DNA of 17,382 nucleotides from Chitinophagaceae bacterium (lineage in GTDB: Bacteria > Bacteroidota > Bacteroidia > Chitinophagales > Chitinophagaceae). Shown piece by piece: positions 1 through 8,069 of the stretch. The number at the start of each line of letters is the position of its first letter. The first letter of the stretch is position 1. Under the pieces are notes generated by a model. That model did not search any database and had not been told where the DNA came from. It saw nothing but the letters and a program-made list of their open reading frames with translations. The DNA is taken from the NCBI GenBank assembly GCA_009996555.1, contig JAACZX010000458.1, positions 1-17,382 on the forward strand. Reading direction: 5' to 3'. A program made the translations under genes and the position numbers.

Positions 1-566
1 CACTTTGTAATACTTCCGAAACATTATCAACCACGGTATCAGTTTTACCATTACCATCGCTTACGGTTTCAAAATCAAATGACATTGATTGCAGTAATAA
101 CAGAAGTCAATTGATTGTAACCGGAGCTTCGCAATATCTCTGGTCACCTGCAACTACACTCAGTAACCCCAACATCAACAATCCATTTGCATCACCACTT
201 CAAACAACACAATACATTGTTGCAGGTAAAGATCTGAACGGCTGCGTCAACATCGACAGTATTACAGTGGCTGTAACAGGCGATAATAAAGGTGGATATT
301 TAATGCCCAATGCTTTTACACCGAACAATGATGGATTGAACGATTGTTATGGCATTAGCGGATGGGGCGTTATTACTGAATTAGACTTCAGTATTTATAA
401 CCGATGGGGAGAACTGGTGTTTCACTGTACAGATCCGCTTAAATGCTGGGATGGAACTTACAAAGGCATAAAACAAGACCCGGCAATGTACTCGTATGTT
501 GTACGGGCAAAAACAAGTTGCGAGTCTTCAGTATTCAGGAAAGGGATGTTTTCACTAATCAGGTAG
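1..566 (+). CDS. C-terminal part of a secreted protein with a T9SS type B (gliding motility-associated) sorting domain
   Basis: The frame is open to the left edge (first full codon at base 3), so only about 188 C-terminal residues are present. The first half resembles a PKD/Ig-like repeat, with a segment reading ASQYLWSPATTLSNPNI and then a GCVNIDSITV-type strand ending. From about base 298 comes the hallmark of the CHU_C/TIGR04131 family: PNAFTPNNDGLND, then FSIYNRWGELVF, CWDGTYKG and a closing FRKGMFSLIR. In Bacteroidota this domain directs large adhesins or enzymes through the type IX secretion system to the cell surface. The role of the protein itself cannot be told, because its N-terminal part lies outside the window. 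The C-terminal domain is near certain; the Ig-like call is moderate. Confidence 0.9.
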   Translation, partial: LCNTSETLSTTVSVLPLPSLTVSKSNDIDCSNNRSQLIVTGASQYLWSPATTLSNPNINNPFASPLQTTQYIVAGKDLNGCVNIDSITVAVTGDNKGGYLMPNAFTPNNDGLNDCYGISGWGVITELDFSIYNRWGELVFHCTDPLKCWDGTYKGIKQDPAMYSYVVRAKTSCESSVFRKGMFSLIR

Positions 567-679
567 AAAGTGGATCAGAGGTCAGGCAACGGCCTGGTCA
601 AAGCTACCATTTAGTTTTACTTAACGAAGAACGGATTGGTAACTGTGTAATGACGCAGATAACTGTGAAAATATCAAGC

Positions 680-1429
680 CTAATACCCTACACGTTTAAG
701 AAATTCGTCCCTCCGGCGGGTGGCCACCTCCAGGAATGCACCATTTTCCATTTCCACTTCTCCACCCCGGCCTTTGTGGTACTTCTTTACTTTATTGAGG
801 TTAATGAGATGCGAATGATGGAGACGGAAGAAAACAGACTCTGGAAGGATTTCCTCGTATTCTTTAAGGCTTTTGGCTGATACCAACTTGTGACCACCTT
901 GTATAAAAATATAAGTATATGCCCCGCTGGCCTCACAATAAAGTATTGAATCTGTTTCCACAAACTCTAGCTGGTCTTTATAAGAGGGAATAGCAATGCG
1001 ATGCATGGTTGCATTTGGCTGCCTGATATTTTGCAGCAAAAAGCTTAATTGCTGATTGATGTTTTTTTCCTGCACCCGCTGCCCCGCTTTTGCCACAACA
1101 GCTTTCAACTCATCAATATTCACCGGCTTGAGCATATAATCGAGTGCAGAATATTTAAATGCTTTCAGGGTATAAGAATCAAAGGCTGTAACAAAAACAA
1201 TTTCAAAATTTACCGGCATAATCCGGTCAAGCAAATCAAAAGCGTTACCATGCGGCATTTCAATATCAAGCAATACCAGGTCGGGTTGCAGTTCAACAAT
1301 CAACTGCTGAGCCTTATCGATATTATCAGCTTCGCCAACATGTAAAGCATTGGGACAGTATAGCTTAAGCAATTCCTTGATAATTCTCAGATTCTTTGGT
1401 TCATCGTCAACCGTTAAAACTTTCACCAT
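680..1429 (-). CDS. LytTR-family response regulator
   Basis: The product has 249 residues. A receiver domain covers about 1-120, with the acidic pocket D8/D9, the phospho-acceptor D55 in LVLLDIEMP, T81, and K101 in DYMLKPV. A LytTR DNA-binding domain covers about 143-247, including the typical segment FFRLHHSHLINLNKVKKY at 200-217. The family acts as a cytoplasmic transcription factor phosphorylated by a LytS/YehU-type kinase. The propeller kinase immediately upstream (120 bases between them) is the obvious partner. A TAnnTTTG match lies in that gap, so the regulator may also be made from its own promoter. Its target genes cannot be read from the window. It ends tail to tail with the secreted-protein gene on the other strand, with 113 bases between. 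Confidence 0.93.
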   Translation of the reverse strand: MVKVLTVDDEPKNLRIIKELLKLYCPNALHVGEADNIDKAQQLIVELQPDLVLLDIEMPHGNAFDLLDRIMPVNFEIVFVTAFDSYTLKAFKYSALDYMLKPVNIDELKAVVAKAGQRVQEKNINQQLSFLLQNIRQPNATMHRIAIPSYKDQLEFVETDSILYCEASGAYTYIFIQGGHKLVSAKSLKEYEEILPESVFFRLHHSHLINLNKVKKYHKGRGGEVEMENGAFLEVATRRRDEFLKRVGY

Positions 1430-1481
1430 AAAGCTTGTGATTATGATTTTGAATACGCTACCTCCCCTCTCCTAAAACTGC

Positions 1482-1489
1482 CAAACGTA
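1482..1489 (-). promoter_or_regulatory. candidate -7 element for the LytTR regulator
   Basis: Read on the minus strand this is TACGTTTG, an exact match to the Bacteroidota -7 consensus TAnnTTTG, 52 bases before the regulator start codon and downstream of the kinase stop. No good -33 TTTG is seen at the expected distance. A purine-rich stretch (about 1461-1473, minus strand) follows. The regulator might be transcribed independently as well as from the kinase operon. Confidence 0.35.
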
Positions 1490-1549
1490 AAACTAAGACT
1501 TTTCTCATGTTATTACCACTGATCCATTTTTAAGCGAAGATTATTAACC

Positions 1550-4528
1550 TTATTCGATGGGAAAACGAACACGAATCCTCGTACCGGCAGCACTGCCATC
1601 GGCATTCATCAAATCCTCAATTACAATCTCGATCTTTTGCTCCCGTTGCTCATTGAGCAGCAGTACCCGCTCAGCTGTCAAGGCCATTCCTCTTGATTGA
1701 TATTCAATTGGGTTTACGGCTTTTAACTCCATCGCACGCTTCCTTCCAATTCCATTATCTTCAATAATACATTCCAAAATGCCCGGGTATTCAATAAAAA
1801 AAAGCTGAATAAGCCCATCGGCATCTTTCCGGTACTTAATACCGTGCCGCAAAGCATTCTCCACATACGGCTGTAAAAGCAAAGGAGGTAATTCAAGCTG
1901 CGAAGCAGGCTGCAGTGTTTCAACTTGTACGGTGTATTCAAATTTACTCTCCATTCTTGCCTTCTCCAGGTCAAGATAAGTGGTTAAGTAACTGATCTCT
2001 TCCTGGAGCGAAATATATTCCTTTGAAGAAAACTCAAGCGTTTGCCTGATGAGCCTTGAAAACCCGGAAATAAACTCATTAGCACCTTTTACATCGCTTT
2101 CTATTACATATTGCTGAATTGAGTTAAGACTGTTGAAAATAAAATGCGGATTCATTTGTGCCTTCAATGCCATTTGTTCCGATGCGCCGATCCGCTCCTG
2201 CAATGCTTCCCGTTCTCTCTGTCGCTGCTTCAGCAATTGAATTCTGTTTCGGAAAACAAGCAACAACAATATTAACACCACTGCTGAGATCAGCACCCAA
2301 AACCAGGCAGTTGCCCAAAACGGAGCTTTGCAAACTACAGGAAGTTTAACAATACTTGTTGATTGCCCCCATTGGTCAAATTCACGCTTTGCCTGGATCT
2401 CCAACGTATATTCTCCATACGGAAGCGGATTGAACTGTATTTCATGATTATTGGTATAGATCCATGTTGAATCATAACCATTCAATCTGTACCGATAGTT
2501 GTTTTTACCGGCTGAACTATAATTCAAAGCTTCGTAACTTATATTAAGCGTCCGTTTCCTGTATCCCAGCTTTGTCAACTCCTGGCTATTGACTAATAAA
2601 GCTCCGAGTCTTATTTCTTTGATGTGCAGTGGCAGCGTTGCTATTCGTTTCAGCATTACCGCTTTTTTGCTGAGAAACGATACCCCATGATTCGATGCAA
2701 CAATAATATTATCCCCTTGCTTAATGATTGAGTTTATTTCATTTGACAAGAGACCGTCCTGTACAGTAATATTTCTTATCGAATAGCGAAACGGTTGTAG
2801 CGAATGTATTGTTACAATAGAAATACCGTTGTTTGAAGCCAGCCATATATCGTCTTTATCTACAAAAATTCTCCGGAGATTGTCACTCACTAATCCATTT
2901 TCTTGCTTTAGCTGGTGTATACTATCGTTAACCAGCAATAACATTCCATTTCCTCTTGTTGAAAGGCACAGGAATTTGTTGTTATAATAGGCAATATCAG
3001 TAATGCGAGAATTAAGAAGTTTCTTCGTTGAGTCGTAAGGCTTAAGAGAGCTGTTCGTATATCGCCATAGTCCAAAATGATTTCCTATCAGAATATTCCC
3101 GTTTTTTTCCAAAAACAATTTCGAAGTCCTGAAGCTTTCTTTTTCGATATAATAATTAGAAGGAATTCTGAATTCTTCATGTTTATATTCAAATACTGCC
3201 GATGCCATGCCACTATACAAGACACTGTCTTTAACAATAAAATTCGAATTATTTGGAATCTGAAAATATGTTACAGGTTTAGGCTGGGGAACAAAATACG
3301 ACTGCCACATTCTCGAATCAAACCAACCAATCGACCCTCCTACCAGTATAAAACCTGGTCTGACCTCATGAAAAGAAACAATATTTTTCAAGTTCAATTG
3401 CTTCTCCTGAAAAAAAAACGGCTGCTTAAACCTGACCATTTCGCCACCTTGCGTACCAGCCAAAATTGAAGTATCACTGAGTTTATAAACAATATTAAAT
3501 CGCTTGTCTATAATTTTCGCATCTTTTGAAAGATGTTTAATCTTAAAATAATTAAGATAATATACTCCATTTGTATGCGAAGTAAGCCACAGCCCACCCT
3601 CATAATCCTTCTCAATAGATGTGATGTGTACTCCATCAAGATATTTTTCAATTATGTCGCCTTCATAATTTACTATGACTACTCCTTTGTCAGTTGCTAA
3701 AAAACAATTCCCATCAACTTCCTCTACATCATCTATTGTATATGAGGTGGGGATAAAGTGGTATTTTTCTTTTGATCCGATCAGGCAATAACCTTCTTTT
3801 GTATACAAAATCAACCTGCCATCAGAAAGCTTTTTTAGCCTGGTCCTTTCGTGTTGTATTAACTTAGGCAGACGGATAAACATTTTTTCCTTTCCTATTG
3901 AAATATCGAATTCACTGATGCTGTCATGAATAGTAATTCTTATCCCTTGAAACTTTTCCGGGAATGTGACAACCCTTACAAAAAAATCAGATTTTCCGCT
4001 TTCAAAAGCAGCAAATTTTGCTACCGGGTTAATTTCGACTTGTCTGCTCAACTCACCTCTGTCTGTAACTGTTATATAATATGGTCCGGAAGATGATGCA
4101 TGCACCATATCACTACTATCTACATGGATAATTTGTATAATCCCCGGCTTCACCGCATCCACCAGCTTATCATTCCATTTGTAAGCATAAAACTTTCCGT
4201 TTTCATAATAAAACAACCTTCCTGAAAAAGTATAAGCCCACACCCGCTTCTTCCAGTCTTCATACAAACCCATGATGGAATTATCCGGAAGGTTAAAGGT
4301 TTCAAACCCGTAACCATTATACCTTGTTACACCATGATCGGTTGCAAACCACATGTAATTTGAAGCATCACGCAGCACCTGGTAAGTTTCTGAACTAGGC
4401 AAACCATCCGACGGTGTGTAATTTTTAAACTGGTAACGCAATTCCTGTGCATGAGCAACAGTTGCTGCCAACAAAAAAAGTTGTAACCAAACGAAATGAT
4501 GAATGTGTTGCAGGCGGCTGAGAGGCAT
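1550..4528 (-). CDS. two-component sensor histidine kinase with periplasmic propeller and Y_Y_Y domain
   Basis: The product has 992 residues. The N-terminus has a signal peptide (hydrophobic FVWLQLFLLAATVAHA, likely cut after A27). It is followed by about 600 residues of two-component-regulator propeller repeats; the first reads FKNYTPSDGLPSSETYQVLRD with WFATDHGVTRYNG. A Y_Y_Y domain sits at about 661-732 (NYRYRLNGYDSTW). One membrane helix follows at about 740-759, then a short coiled coil. The cytoplasmic part is a His_kinase (LytS/YehU type) domain with phospho-acceptor H795 in NPHFIFNSLNS, and an ATPase with N-box VENALRHG (N891) and G-box EDNGIG (924-928). It should sense a periplasmic signal and phosphorylate the LytTR regulator encoded just downstream. 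Unlike polysaccharide-utilisation hybrid regulators, it carries no receiver or AraC domain. Its start lies 15 bases after the mqnA stop, which suggests co-transcription. The ligand is unknown. Confidence 0.93.
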   Translation of the reverse strand: MPLSRLQHIHHFVWLQLFLLAATVAHAQELRYQFKNYTPSDGLPSSETYQVLRDASNYMWFATDHGVTRYNGYGFETFNLPDNSIMGLYEDWKKRVWAYTFSGRLFYYENGKFYAYKWNDKLVDAVKPGIIQIIHVDSSDMVHASSSGPYYITVTDRGELSRQVEINPVAKFAAFESGKSDFFVRVVTFPEKFQGIRITIHDSISEFDISIGKEKMFIRLPKLIQHERTRLKKLSDGRLILYTKEGYCLIGSKEKYHFIPTSYTIDDVEEVDGNCFLATDKGVVIVNYEGDIIEKYLDGVHITSIEKDYEGGLWLTSHTNGVYYLNYFKIKHLSKDAKIIDKRFNIVYKLSDTSILAGTQGGEMVRFKQPFFFQEKQLNLKNIVSFHEVRPGFILVGGSIGWFDSRMWQSYFVPQPKPVTYFQIPNNSNFIVKDSVLYSGMASAVFEYKHEEFRIPSNYYIEKESFRTSKLFLEKNGNILIGNHFGLWRYTNSSLKPYDSTKKLLNSRITDIAYYNNKFLCLSTRGNGMLLLVNDSIHQLKQENGLVSDNLRRIFVDKDDIWLASNNGISIVTIHSLQPFRYSIRNITVQDGLLSNEINSIIKQGDNIIVASNHGVSFLSKKAVMLKRIATLPLHIKEIRLGALLVNSQELTKLGYRKRTLNISYEALNYSSAGKNNYRYRLNGYDSTWIYTNNHEIQFNPLPYGEYTLEIQAKREFDQWGQSTSIVKLPVVCKAPFWATAWFWVLISAVVLILLLLVFRNRIQLLKQRQREREALQERIGASEQMALKAQMNPHFIFNSLNSIQQYVIESDVKGANEFISGFSRLIRQTLEFSSKEYISLQEEISYLTTYLDLEKARMESKFEYTVQVETLQPASQLELPPLLLQPYVENALRHGIKYRKDADGLIQLFFIEYPGILECIIEDNGIGRKRAMELKAVNPIEYQSRGMALTAERVLLLNEQREQKIEIVIEDLMNADGSAAGTRIRVRFPIE

Positions 4529-4543
4529 GCTTAAAAATAAACA

Positions 4544-5302
4544 TTATGCAGTTAAAAAATCAAGAAAGCGCTGCATGCCCTTCCGTTTATCATCATCAAG
4601 TTTATATGAGATGTTGTGTGTGTAGTATTTCTTAAGATCGTAAACAGGATACTTCTGTGCTTCGGCAATTTCATCAATAAACGAGAACCCCACAGCATTC
4701 GCTGCATTAAACTGTTCTATCCATTCTTTGCTCATGGGCTTTACACTCACCCACACTGCAAATACAAACGGCAGGCTGGTCATTGACCGCCATTCCGTAG
4801 CCAGATCATAAATATATGTTGAAAGACGACGCTGCTCCAATGCCCTGTCGCCAATTACGACTGCACCTGTCGTTCCTTCAATTTTAGTACGGTAACTTTC
4901 ATCACGTGCATCAATCAGTTGAGGAGAAATACCCCAGAATTCTTTCATCAGCACTTTTGCAAGTGCCACAGATGTGCGGCTTTGATAATCGAGATAAACA
5001 GTTGTTAACTGATCAACCGGCACTTCGCTGAACAGGCAAACTGAAGCCACTTCATAATCAGATGCAATACAATAATCACTTACAATATAATACTCCGGCA
5101 ACTCCTTCAGAAATGCTACCGGTATAAGTGCCACATCCACATCACCGTTTTTAAGCATTTGTGCCACTTTTGCGGGATAATCGGGCACCAATTCATGCTC
5201 TTGCAGAAACGCACTATCCTGCATACCATACACCATTGGTCTGGTGTTTAAATAACTGACTGCTCCAATTTTTATTTTCTGCTTTTCACTCATGATTTTC
5301 AT
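4544..5302 (-). CDS. mqnA: chorismate dehydratase MqnA (menaquinone biosynthesis, futalosine pathway)
   Basis: This is a periplasmic-binding-protein-fold enzyme that dehydrates chorismate to 3-enolpyruvoyl-benzoate, the first step of the futalosine route to menaquinone. Family marks seen are the N-terminal KIGAVSYLNTRPMVYG, then DVDVALIPVAFLKE, YLDYQSRTSVALAKVL, GAVVIGDRAL and the C-terminal ISYKLDDDKRKGMQRFLDFL. The frame is open to an ATG at 5347, but I prefer the start at 5302 (MKIMSEKQ, 252 residues). A purine-rich AGGAAA lies about 11 bases upstream of it, and family similarity begins only a few residues later. An ATG at 5293 is also possible. The gene is divergent from purB and is followed 15 bases later by the sensor kinase. 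The other mqn genes are not in the window. Confidence 0.9.
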   Translation of the reverse strand: MKIMSEKQKIKIGAVSYLNTRPMVYGMQDSAFLQEHELVPDYPAKVAQMLKNGDVDVALIPVAFLKELPEYYIVSDYCIASDYEVASVCLFSEVPVDQLTTVYLDYQSRTSVALAKVLMKEFWGISPQLIDARDESYRTKIEGTTGAVVIGDRALEQRRLSTYIYDLATEWRSMTSLPFVFAVWVSVKPMSKEWIEQFNAANAVGFSFIDEIAEAQKYPVYDLKKYYTHNISYKLDDDKRKGMQRFLDFLTA

Positions 5303-5356
5303 TAAATAAATTTCCTGACAGATACCGTTTAAAAAAAGCACCTGCAAAGGGTTTTG

Positions 5357-5389
5357 TTGGGCCGGTATTCTTCAATTCATTTACTTTTG
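5357..5389 (+). promoter_or_regulatory. candidate promoter of purB (-33 TTG, -7 TACTTTTG)
   Basis: TACTTTTG at 5382-5389 matches the Bacteroidota -7 consensus TAnnTTTG exactly. A TTG at 5357-5359 lies 22 bases upstream, slightly longer than the usual 19-21. Transcription would begin near 5395, giving purB a leader of about 125 bases that contains the 7-base inverted repeats. Confidence 0.5.
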
Positions 5390-5424
5390 CGCTGCAAAGA
5401 AACATAAATTAATGCAGTTGCAAT

Positions 5425-5508
5425 GTTTCAGGTTTAAAGTTTAAGGTTTGCAGAAACCGACCCTTTCATGCACATCACAACATTAAACATCAAACATTAA
5501 ACGTTAAA
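5425..5508 (+). repeat. 7-base tandem repeats in inverted orientation in the purB leader
   Basis: Four heptads of the form GTTTNNN run from 5425 to 5452. Four heptads of the form CATTAAA (one CATCAAA, one CGTTAAA) run from 5481 to 5508. The two blocks are complementary: 5432-5449 pairs with 5492-5509 at 16 of 18 positions around a 42-base loop. The helix ends 10 bases before the purB ATG, where a ribosome would bind. The heptad resembles the AGGTTTA units found just after purB. Confidence 0.7.
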
Positions 5509-5519
5509 CTTATTCCTTC

Positions 5520-6866
5520 ATGGAACTTCAACATCTTACAGCTATTTCCCCGGTCGACGGGCGCTATCGCAATCAATTACACCAGTTGGACGCTTATTTC
5601 TCTGAATTTGCGCTCATCCGTTACCGTGTACTGGTAGAAATTGAGTACTTCCTTTTTCTGGCCGAAAAGAAATTCTTTAAGCTTAGCGCAAAAGAACAAC
5701 AGTCGTTGAAAGAGATTGTCAGCAATTTTTCTGTTGCACAGGCTGCTGAGATCAAAAACCTTGAAAGCATAACCAATCACGACGTAAAGGCTGTAGAATA
5801 TTTTCTGAAGCGTGAACTGGAAGTATTAAAACTTGACCATCTGAAAGAGTGGATCCATTTTGGCCTCACATCGCAGGATATTAACAACACGTCCATTCCT
5901 CTTTCCTGGAAAGAAGCATTGGAAAATGAATATCTGCCGGCTGTATCAACACTTATACTGAAGCTGAGAGGTTTTGCAAAAGAATGGAAAAACATTCCCT
6001 TGCTGGCTCGCACACACGGGCAAGCTGCATCACCCACACGTTTAGGCAAAGAGATCATGGTATTTGTTGAACGCCTGGAAAACCAGTTGCAGCAATTATC
6101 AGCATTACCCACCTCTGCAAAATTTGGCGGTGCCACCGGAAACTTTAATGCGCATTATGTGGCGTTCCCAAACAAAGACTGGGTGAAATTTGGCAACGAG
6201 TTTGTTGAAACAAAACTTGGTTTGCAACGCCAGCAATACACTACGCAAATTGAGCATTACGATAATCTTGCGGCGCAAATGGATGGCATCAAACGCATCA
6301 ACACAATTCTTGTTGATCTTTGCCGTGATATATGGACGTATGTATCAATGGACTATTTCAAGCAAAAAATAAAGAAGGGTGAAGTGGGCAGCAGTGCCAT
6401 GCCGCACAAAGTAAACCCCATTGATTTTGAAAATGCAGAAGGCAACCTTGGTATTGCCAATGCATTGCTTGAACACCTGTCGGCTAAACTGCCTGTATCA
6501 AGATTACAGCGTGACCTCACCGACTCAACTGTATTACGCAACCTGGGCGTTCCCTTTGCACATGCTGTTCTTTCCTTGAAATCAATTGACAAAGGTTTGA
6601 ATAAACTGTTGCTGAACGAAGACAAGATCAGGCTTGATCTTGAAAACAACTGGGCAGTTGTGGCTGAAGCGATTCAAACCATTCTCCGCAGGGAAAACTA
6701 TCCTAATCCTTACGAAGCGTTGAAAGAACTGACCAGAGGGAATGCAGCTATTACAGAAAAAACGATGAAAGCATTTATTAAAGGACTGAAAGTAAGTGCT
6801 GCTGTAAAGAAGGAACTGAGCGCTATTACACCATACAATTATACCGGCGTTAACCCGAAGTATTAA
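5520..6866 (+). CDS. purB: adenylosuccinate lyase
   Basis: PurB is a cytoplasmic homotetramer of the fumarase/aspartase superfamily. It catalyses two fumarate-releasing steps of purine synthesis: SAICAR to AICAR, and adenylosuccinate to AMP. The 448 residues match the Escherichia coli-type subgroup in length and sequence: N-terminal ISPVDGRYRNQL, TSQDINNT (117-124), the general-acid region ARTHGQAASPTRLGKE with H166, and the signature loop GSSAMPHKVNPIDFENAEGN beginning at 290, with the catalytic serine in GSS. The ATG at 5520 is preceded by an AT-rich leader and no strong Shine-Dalgarno sequence, as is usual in this phylum. The gene stands alone, divergent from mqnA and convergent with the YraN gene, with heptad-repeat hairpins on both sides. 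Confidence 0.97.
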   Translation: MELQHLTAISPVDGRYRNQLHQLDAYFSEFALIRYRVLVEIEYFLFLAEKKFFKLSAKEQQSLKEIVSNFSVAQAAEIKNLESITNHDVKAVEYFLKRELEVLKLDHLKEWIHFGLTSQDINNTSIPLSWKEALENEYLPAVSTLILKLRGFAKEWKNIPLLARTHGQAASPTRLGKEIMVFVERLENQLQQLSALPTSAKFGGATGNFNAHYVAFPNKDWVKFGNEFVETKLGLQRQQYTTQIEHYDNLAAQMDGIKRINTILVDLCRDIWTYVSMDYFKQKIKKGEVGSSAMPHKVNPIDFENAEGNLGIANALLEHLSAKLPVSRLQRDLTDSTVLRNLGVPFAHAVLSLKSIDKGLNKLLLNEDKIRLDLENNWAVVAEAIQTILRRENYPNPYEALKELTRGNAAITEKTMKAFIKGLKVSAAVKKELSAITPYNYTGVNPKY

Positions 6867-6870
6867 ATGA

Positions 6871-6950
6871 AGGTTTAAGGCTCAAGGCACAAGGTTCAGG
6901 GCACAAGGTTCAAGTGGAAGCCTTGTGCCTTTTTGTTTTTCCTGAGCCTT
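6871..6950 (+). repeat. 7-base tandem repeat array with nested inverted repeats after purB
   Basis: Six heptads follow the purB stop almost directly: AGGTTTA, AGGCTCA, AGGCACA, AGGTTCA, GGGCACA, AGGTTCA (6871-6912). Inverted copies follow: CCTTGTGCCT at 6921-6930 complements 6885-6894 and, in its first nine bases, 6900-6908. TGAGCCTT at 6943-6950 complements 6877-6884. Alternative nested stems are therefore possible. This is the same 7-base period as in the purB leader. Confidence 0.7.
6900..6940 (+). terminator. intrinsic terminator of purB
   Basis: GGCACAAGG (6900-6908) pairs with CCTTGTGCC (6921-6929) around a 12-base loop, and the stem is followed at once by TTTTTGTTTTT. It lies 34 bases after the purB stop. 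No T-run follows the stem on the other strand, so it should act on purB only. Confidence 0.75.
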
Positions 6951-6958
6951 GTATCTAG

Positions 6959-7312
6959 TCAGCTTATGTCTTCCAGAAAAAAATATTCAGGTGCTTTGTA
7001 TTTGTGTAAACGAATGCTGAGTATATCGTACTGAATTCTTTTCCACCCGGGATACTGGTACAGAAATTCTTCGCCTGCATTCATTAACCGTTCTAACTTT
7101 TTAGCAGTTACCGCTTCTTCAGGATGGCCGTACTTATCAGTTGTCCGGGTTTTAACTTCAATAAAATGCAGCACATTATCTTTTGATGCCACAACATCCA
7201 GTTCAAAATAAGAGTGTTTCCAGTTGCGGTGCAAAATACTGAAGCCCTGCATTTGCAGCCATGCAACAGCCAGCTCCTCTCCTTTTCCGCCTGTTTCAAG
7301 ATGTTTGGCCAT
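6959..7312 (-). CDS. YraN family (UPF0102) nuclease-fold protein
   Basis: The product has 117 residues, the usual size for the family. The N-terminal GGKGEELAVAWLQMQGF (8-24) is the family mark. The nuclease-like core shows E37 and D39 in FELDVVA, where the family usually has GEIDLIA, and E52-V-K54 in FIEVKTRT. This is the E-D-ExK pattern of restriction-endonuclease-like folds. The biological role of YraN proteins is not established; a part in DNA processing is often assumed from the fold. The gene is convergent with purB and divergent from the DUF6580 gene, whose start is 108 bases away. A GTG-like extension upstream is unlikely because similarity begins at the chosen ATG. Confidence 0.88.
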   Translation of the reverse strand: MAKHLETGGKGEELAVAWLQMQGFSILHRNWKHSYFELDVVASKDNVLHFIEVKTRTTDKYGHPEEAVTAKKLERLMNAGEEFLYQYPGWKRIQYDILSIRLHKYKAPEYFFLEDIS

Positions 7313-7395
7313 GCAGCTAAAATAATTGTTTCATGCTTATCCACATACCGTGAAAAAGCAGTTAAAAATATGAACGGTTGGCAGTTCTTTTTGGC

Positions 7396-7403
7396 TATTT
7401 TTG
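7396..7403 (+). promoter_or_regulatory. candidate -7 element for the DUF6580 gene
   Basis: TATTTTTG matches TAnnTTTG exactly and lies 17 bases before the ATG, which would give a very short leader. The nearest upstream TTG (7378-7380) is only 15 bases away, short of the usual spacing, so the -33 part is unclear. Confidence 0.4.
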
Positions 7404-7420
7404 CGACTCAAACCTGAATT

Positions 7421-7993
7421 ATGAAGCTGAATAAAACATTCATTTTTACATTGATTGCTCTTGTGGTTGTAGCAGCTCTGTACCGTATTTTACCAAACCG
7501 TCCCTTTGGTTTTGCTCCGCAAATTGCCATTGCATTGTTTGCCGGTTCTGTAATCAAAGACAAAAAATATGCGTTTGCATTACCCCTGTTGAGCATGTTC
7601 ATCAGCGATGCATTATACCAGGTATTGTATAATGCGGGCCTCAGCAGCATTAAAGGTTTCTACGGCGGACAGATCACAAACTACATTCTGTTTGCAGGAT
7701 TAACTGTAATTGGTTTTTTCATAAACAAACGCAAAGCTTGGCAGGTGGGTTTAGGTGCTGTTGCAGGACCAACTGTTTACTTTCTTGTAAGTAACTTTTT
7801 TGTTTGGCTTGGCGGTGGACTGGATGCAGCCGGTGTTGCTTATCCTAAAACAGTAGAAGGAATGGCAAGTGCTTATACAGCTGCTATTCCATTTTATACC
7901 GGAAGTATATATGCAACAATTGTATTCTGTACCATGTTCTTTGGCGGATATGCAATTTTGAATTCAAATGAATTGAAAACAGCGAAAGCGTAA
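7421..7993 (+). CDS. DUF6580 family putative membrane transport protein
   Basis: The product has 190 residues and about five or six hydrophobic helices. The first (FIFTLIALVVVAALYRIL) is followed by the segment NRPFGFAPQIAIALFAGS and then by KDKKYAFALPLLSMFISDALYQ. This pattern is what I recall for DUF6580, a family likened to the S (substrate-binding) components of ECF vitamin transporters. Such proteins bind a small nutrient in the membrane and work with a shared energising module, but no ECF ATPase or T component is nearby and the substrate is unknown. The loop GGGLDAAGVAYPKTVEGM probably faces outside. The gene stands alone, with its own -7 element and a strong terminator downstream. Confidence 0.72.
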   Translation: MKLNKTFIFTLIALVVVAALYRILPNRPFGFAPQIAIALFAGSVIKDKKYAFALPLLSMFISDALYQVLYNAGLSSIKGFYGGQITNYILFAGLTVIGFFINKRKAWQVGLGAVAGPTVYFLVSNFFVWLGGGLDAAGVAYPKTVEGMASAYTAAIPFYTGSIYATIVFCTMFFGGYAILNSNELKTAKA

Positions 7994-7994
7994 T

Positions 7995-8022
7995 AATATC
8001 CTGAGCTTAGCCGAAGGATATT
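7995..8022. repeat. REP-like imperfect palindrome after the DUF6580 gene
   Basis: AATATCC (7995-8001) and GGATATT (8016-8022) form a 7-base stem around a loop reading TGAGCTTAGCCGAA. The core CCTGAGCTTAGCCGAAGG resembles short palindromic intergenic repeats that I recall being common in many bacterial genomes. It begins 2 bases after the stop codon. A T-rich tail (TTTTC) follows, so weak termination is also possible. Confidence 0.5.
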
Positions 8023-8069
8023 TTCTTAAGCATCGAGCGAAGGCAAGATGCGATGAACGTAAAGCTTCG

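Noticed and set aside
580..599. Hairpin after the secreted-protein gene (GGTCAGGC with GCCTGGTC, loop AACG) as a terminator
   Set aside because: Two of the eight pairs are G-U wobbles and no T-run follows on either strand, so termination is not supported.
5303..5347. Start of MqnA at the ATG at 5347
   Set aside because: The added residues are not family-like, and the later ATGs (5302, 5293) sit just before the conserved first strand, with a purine-rich stretch upstream.
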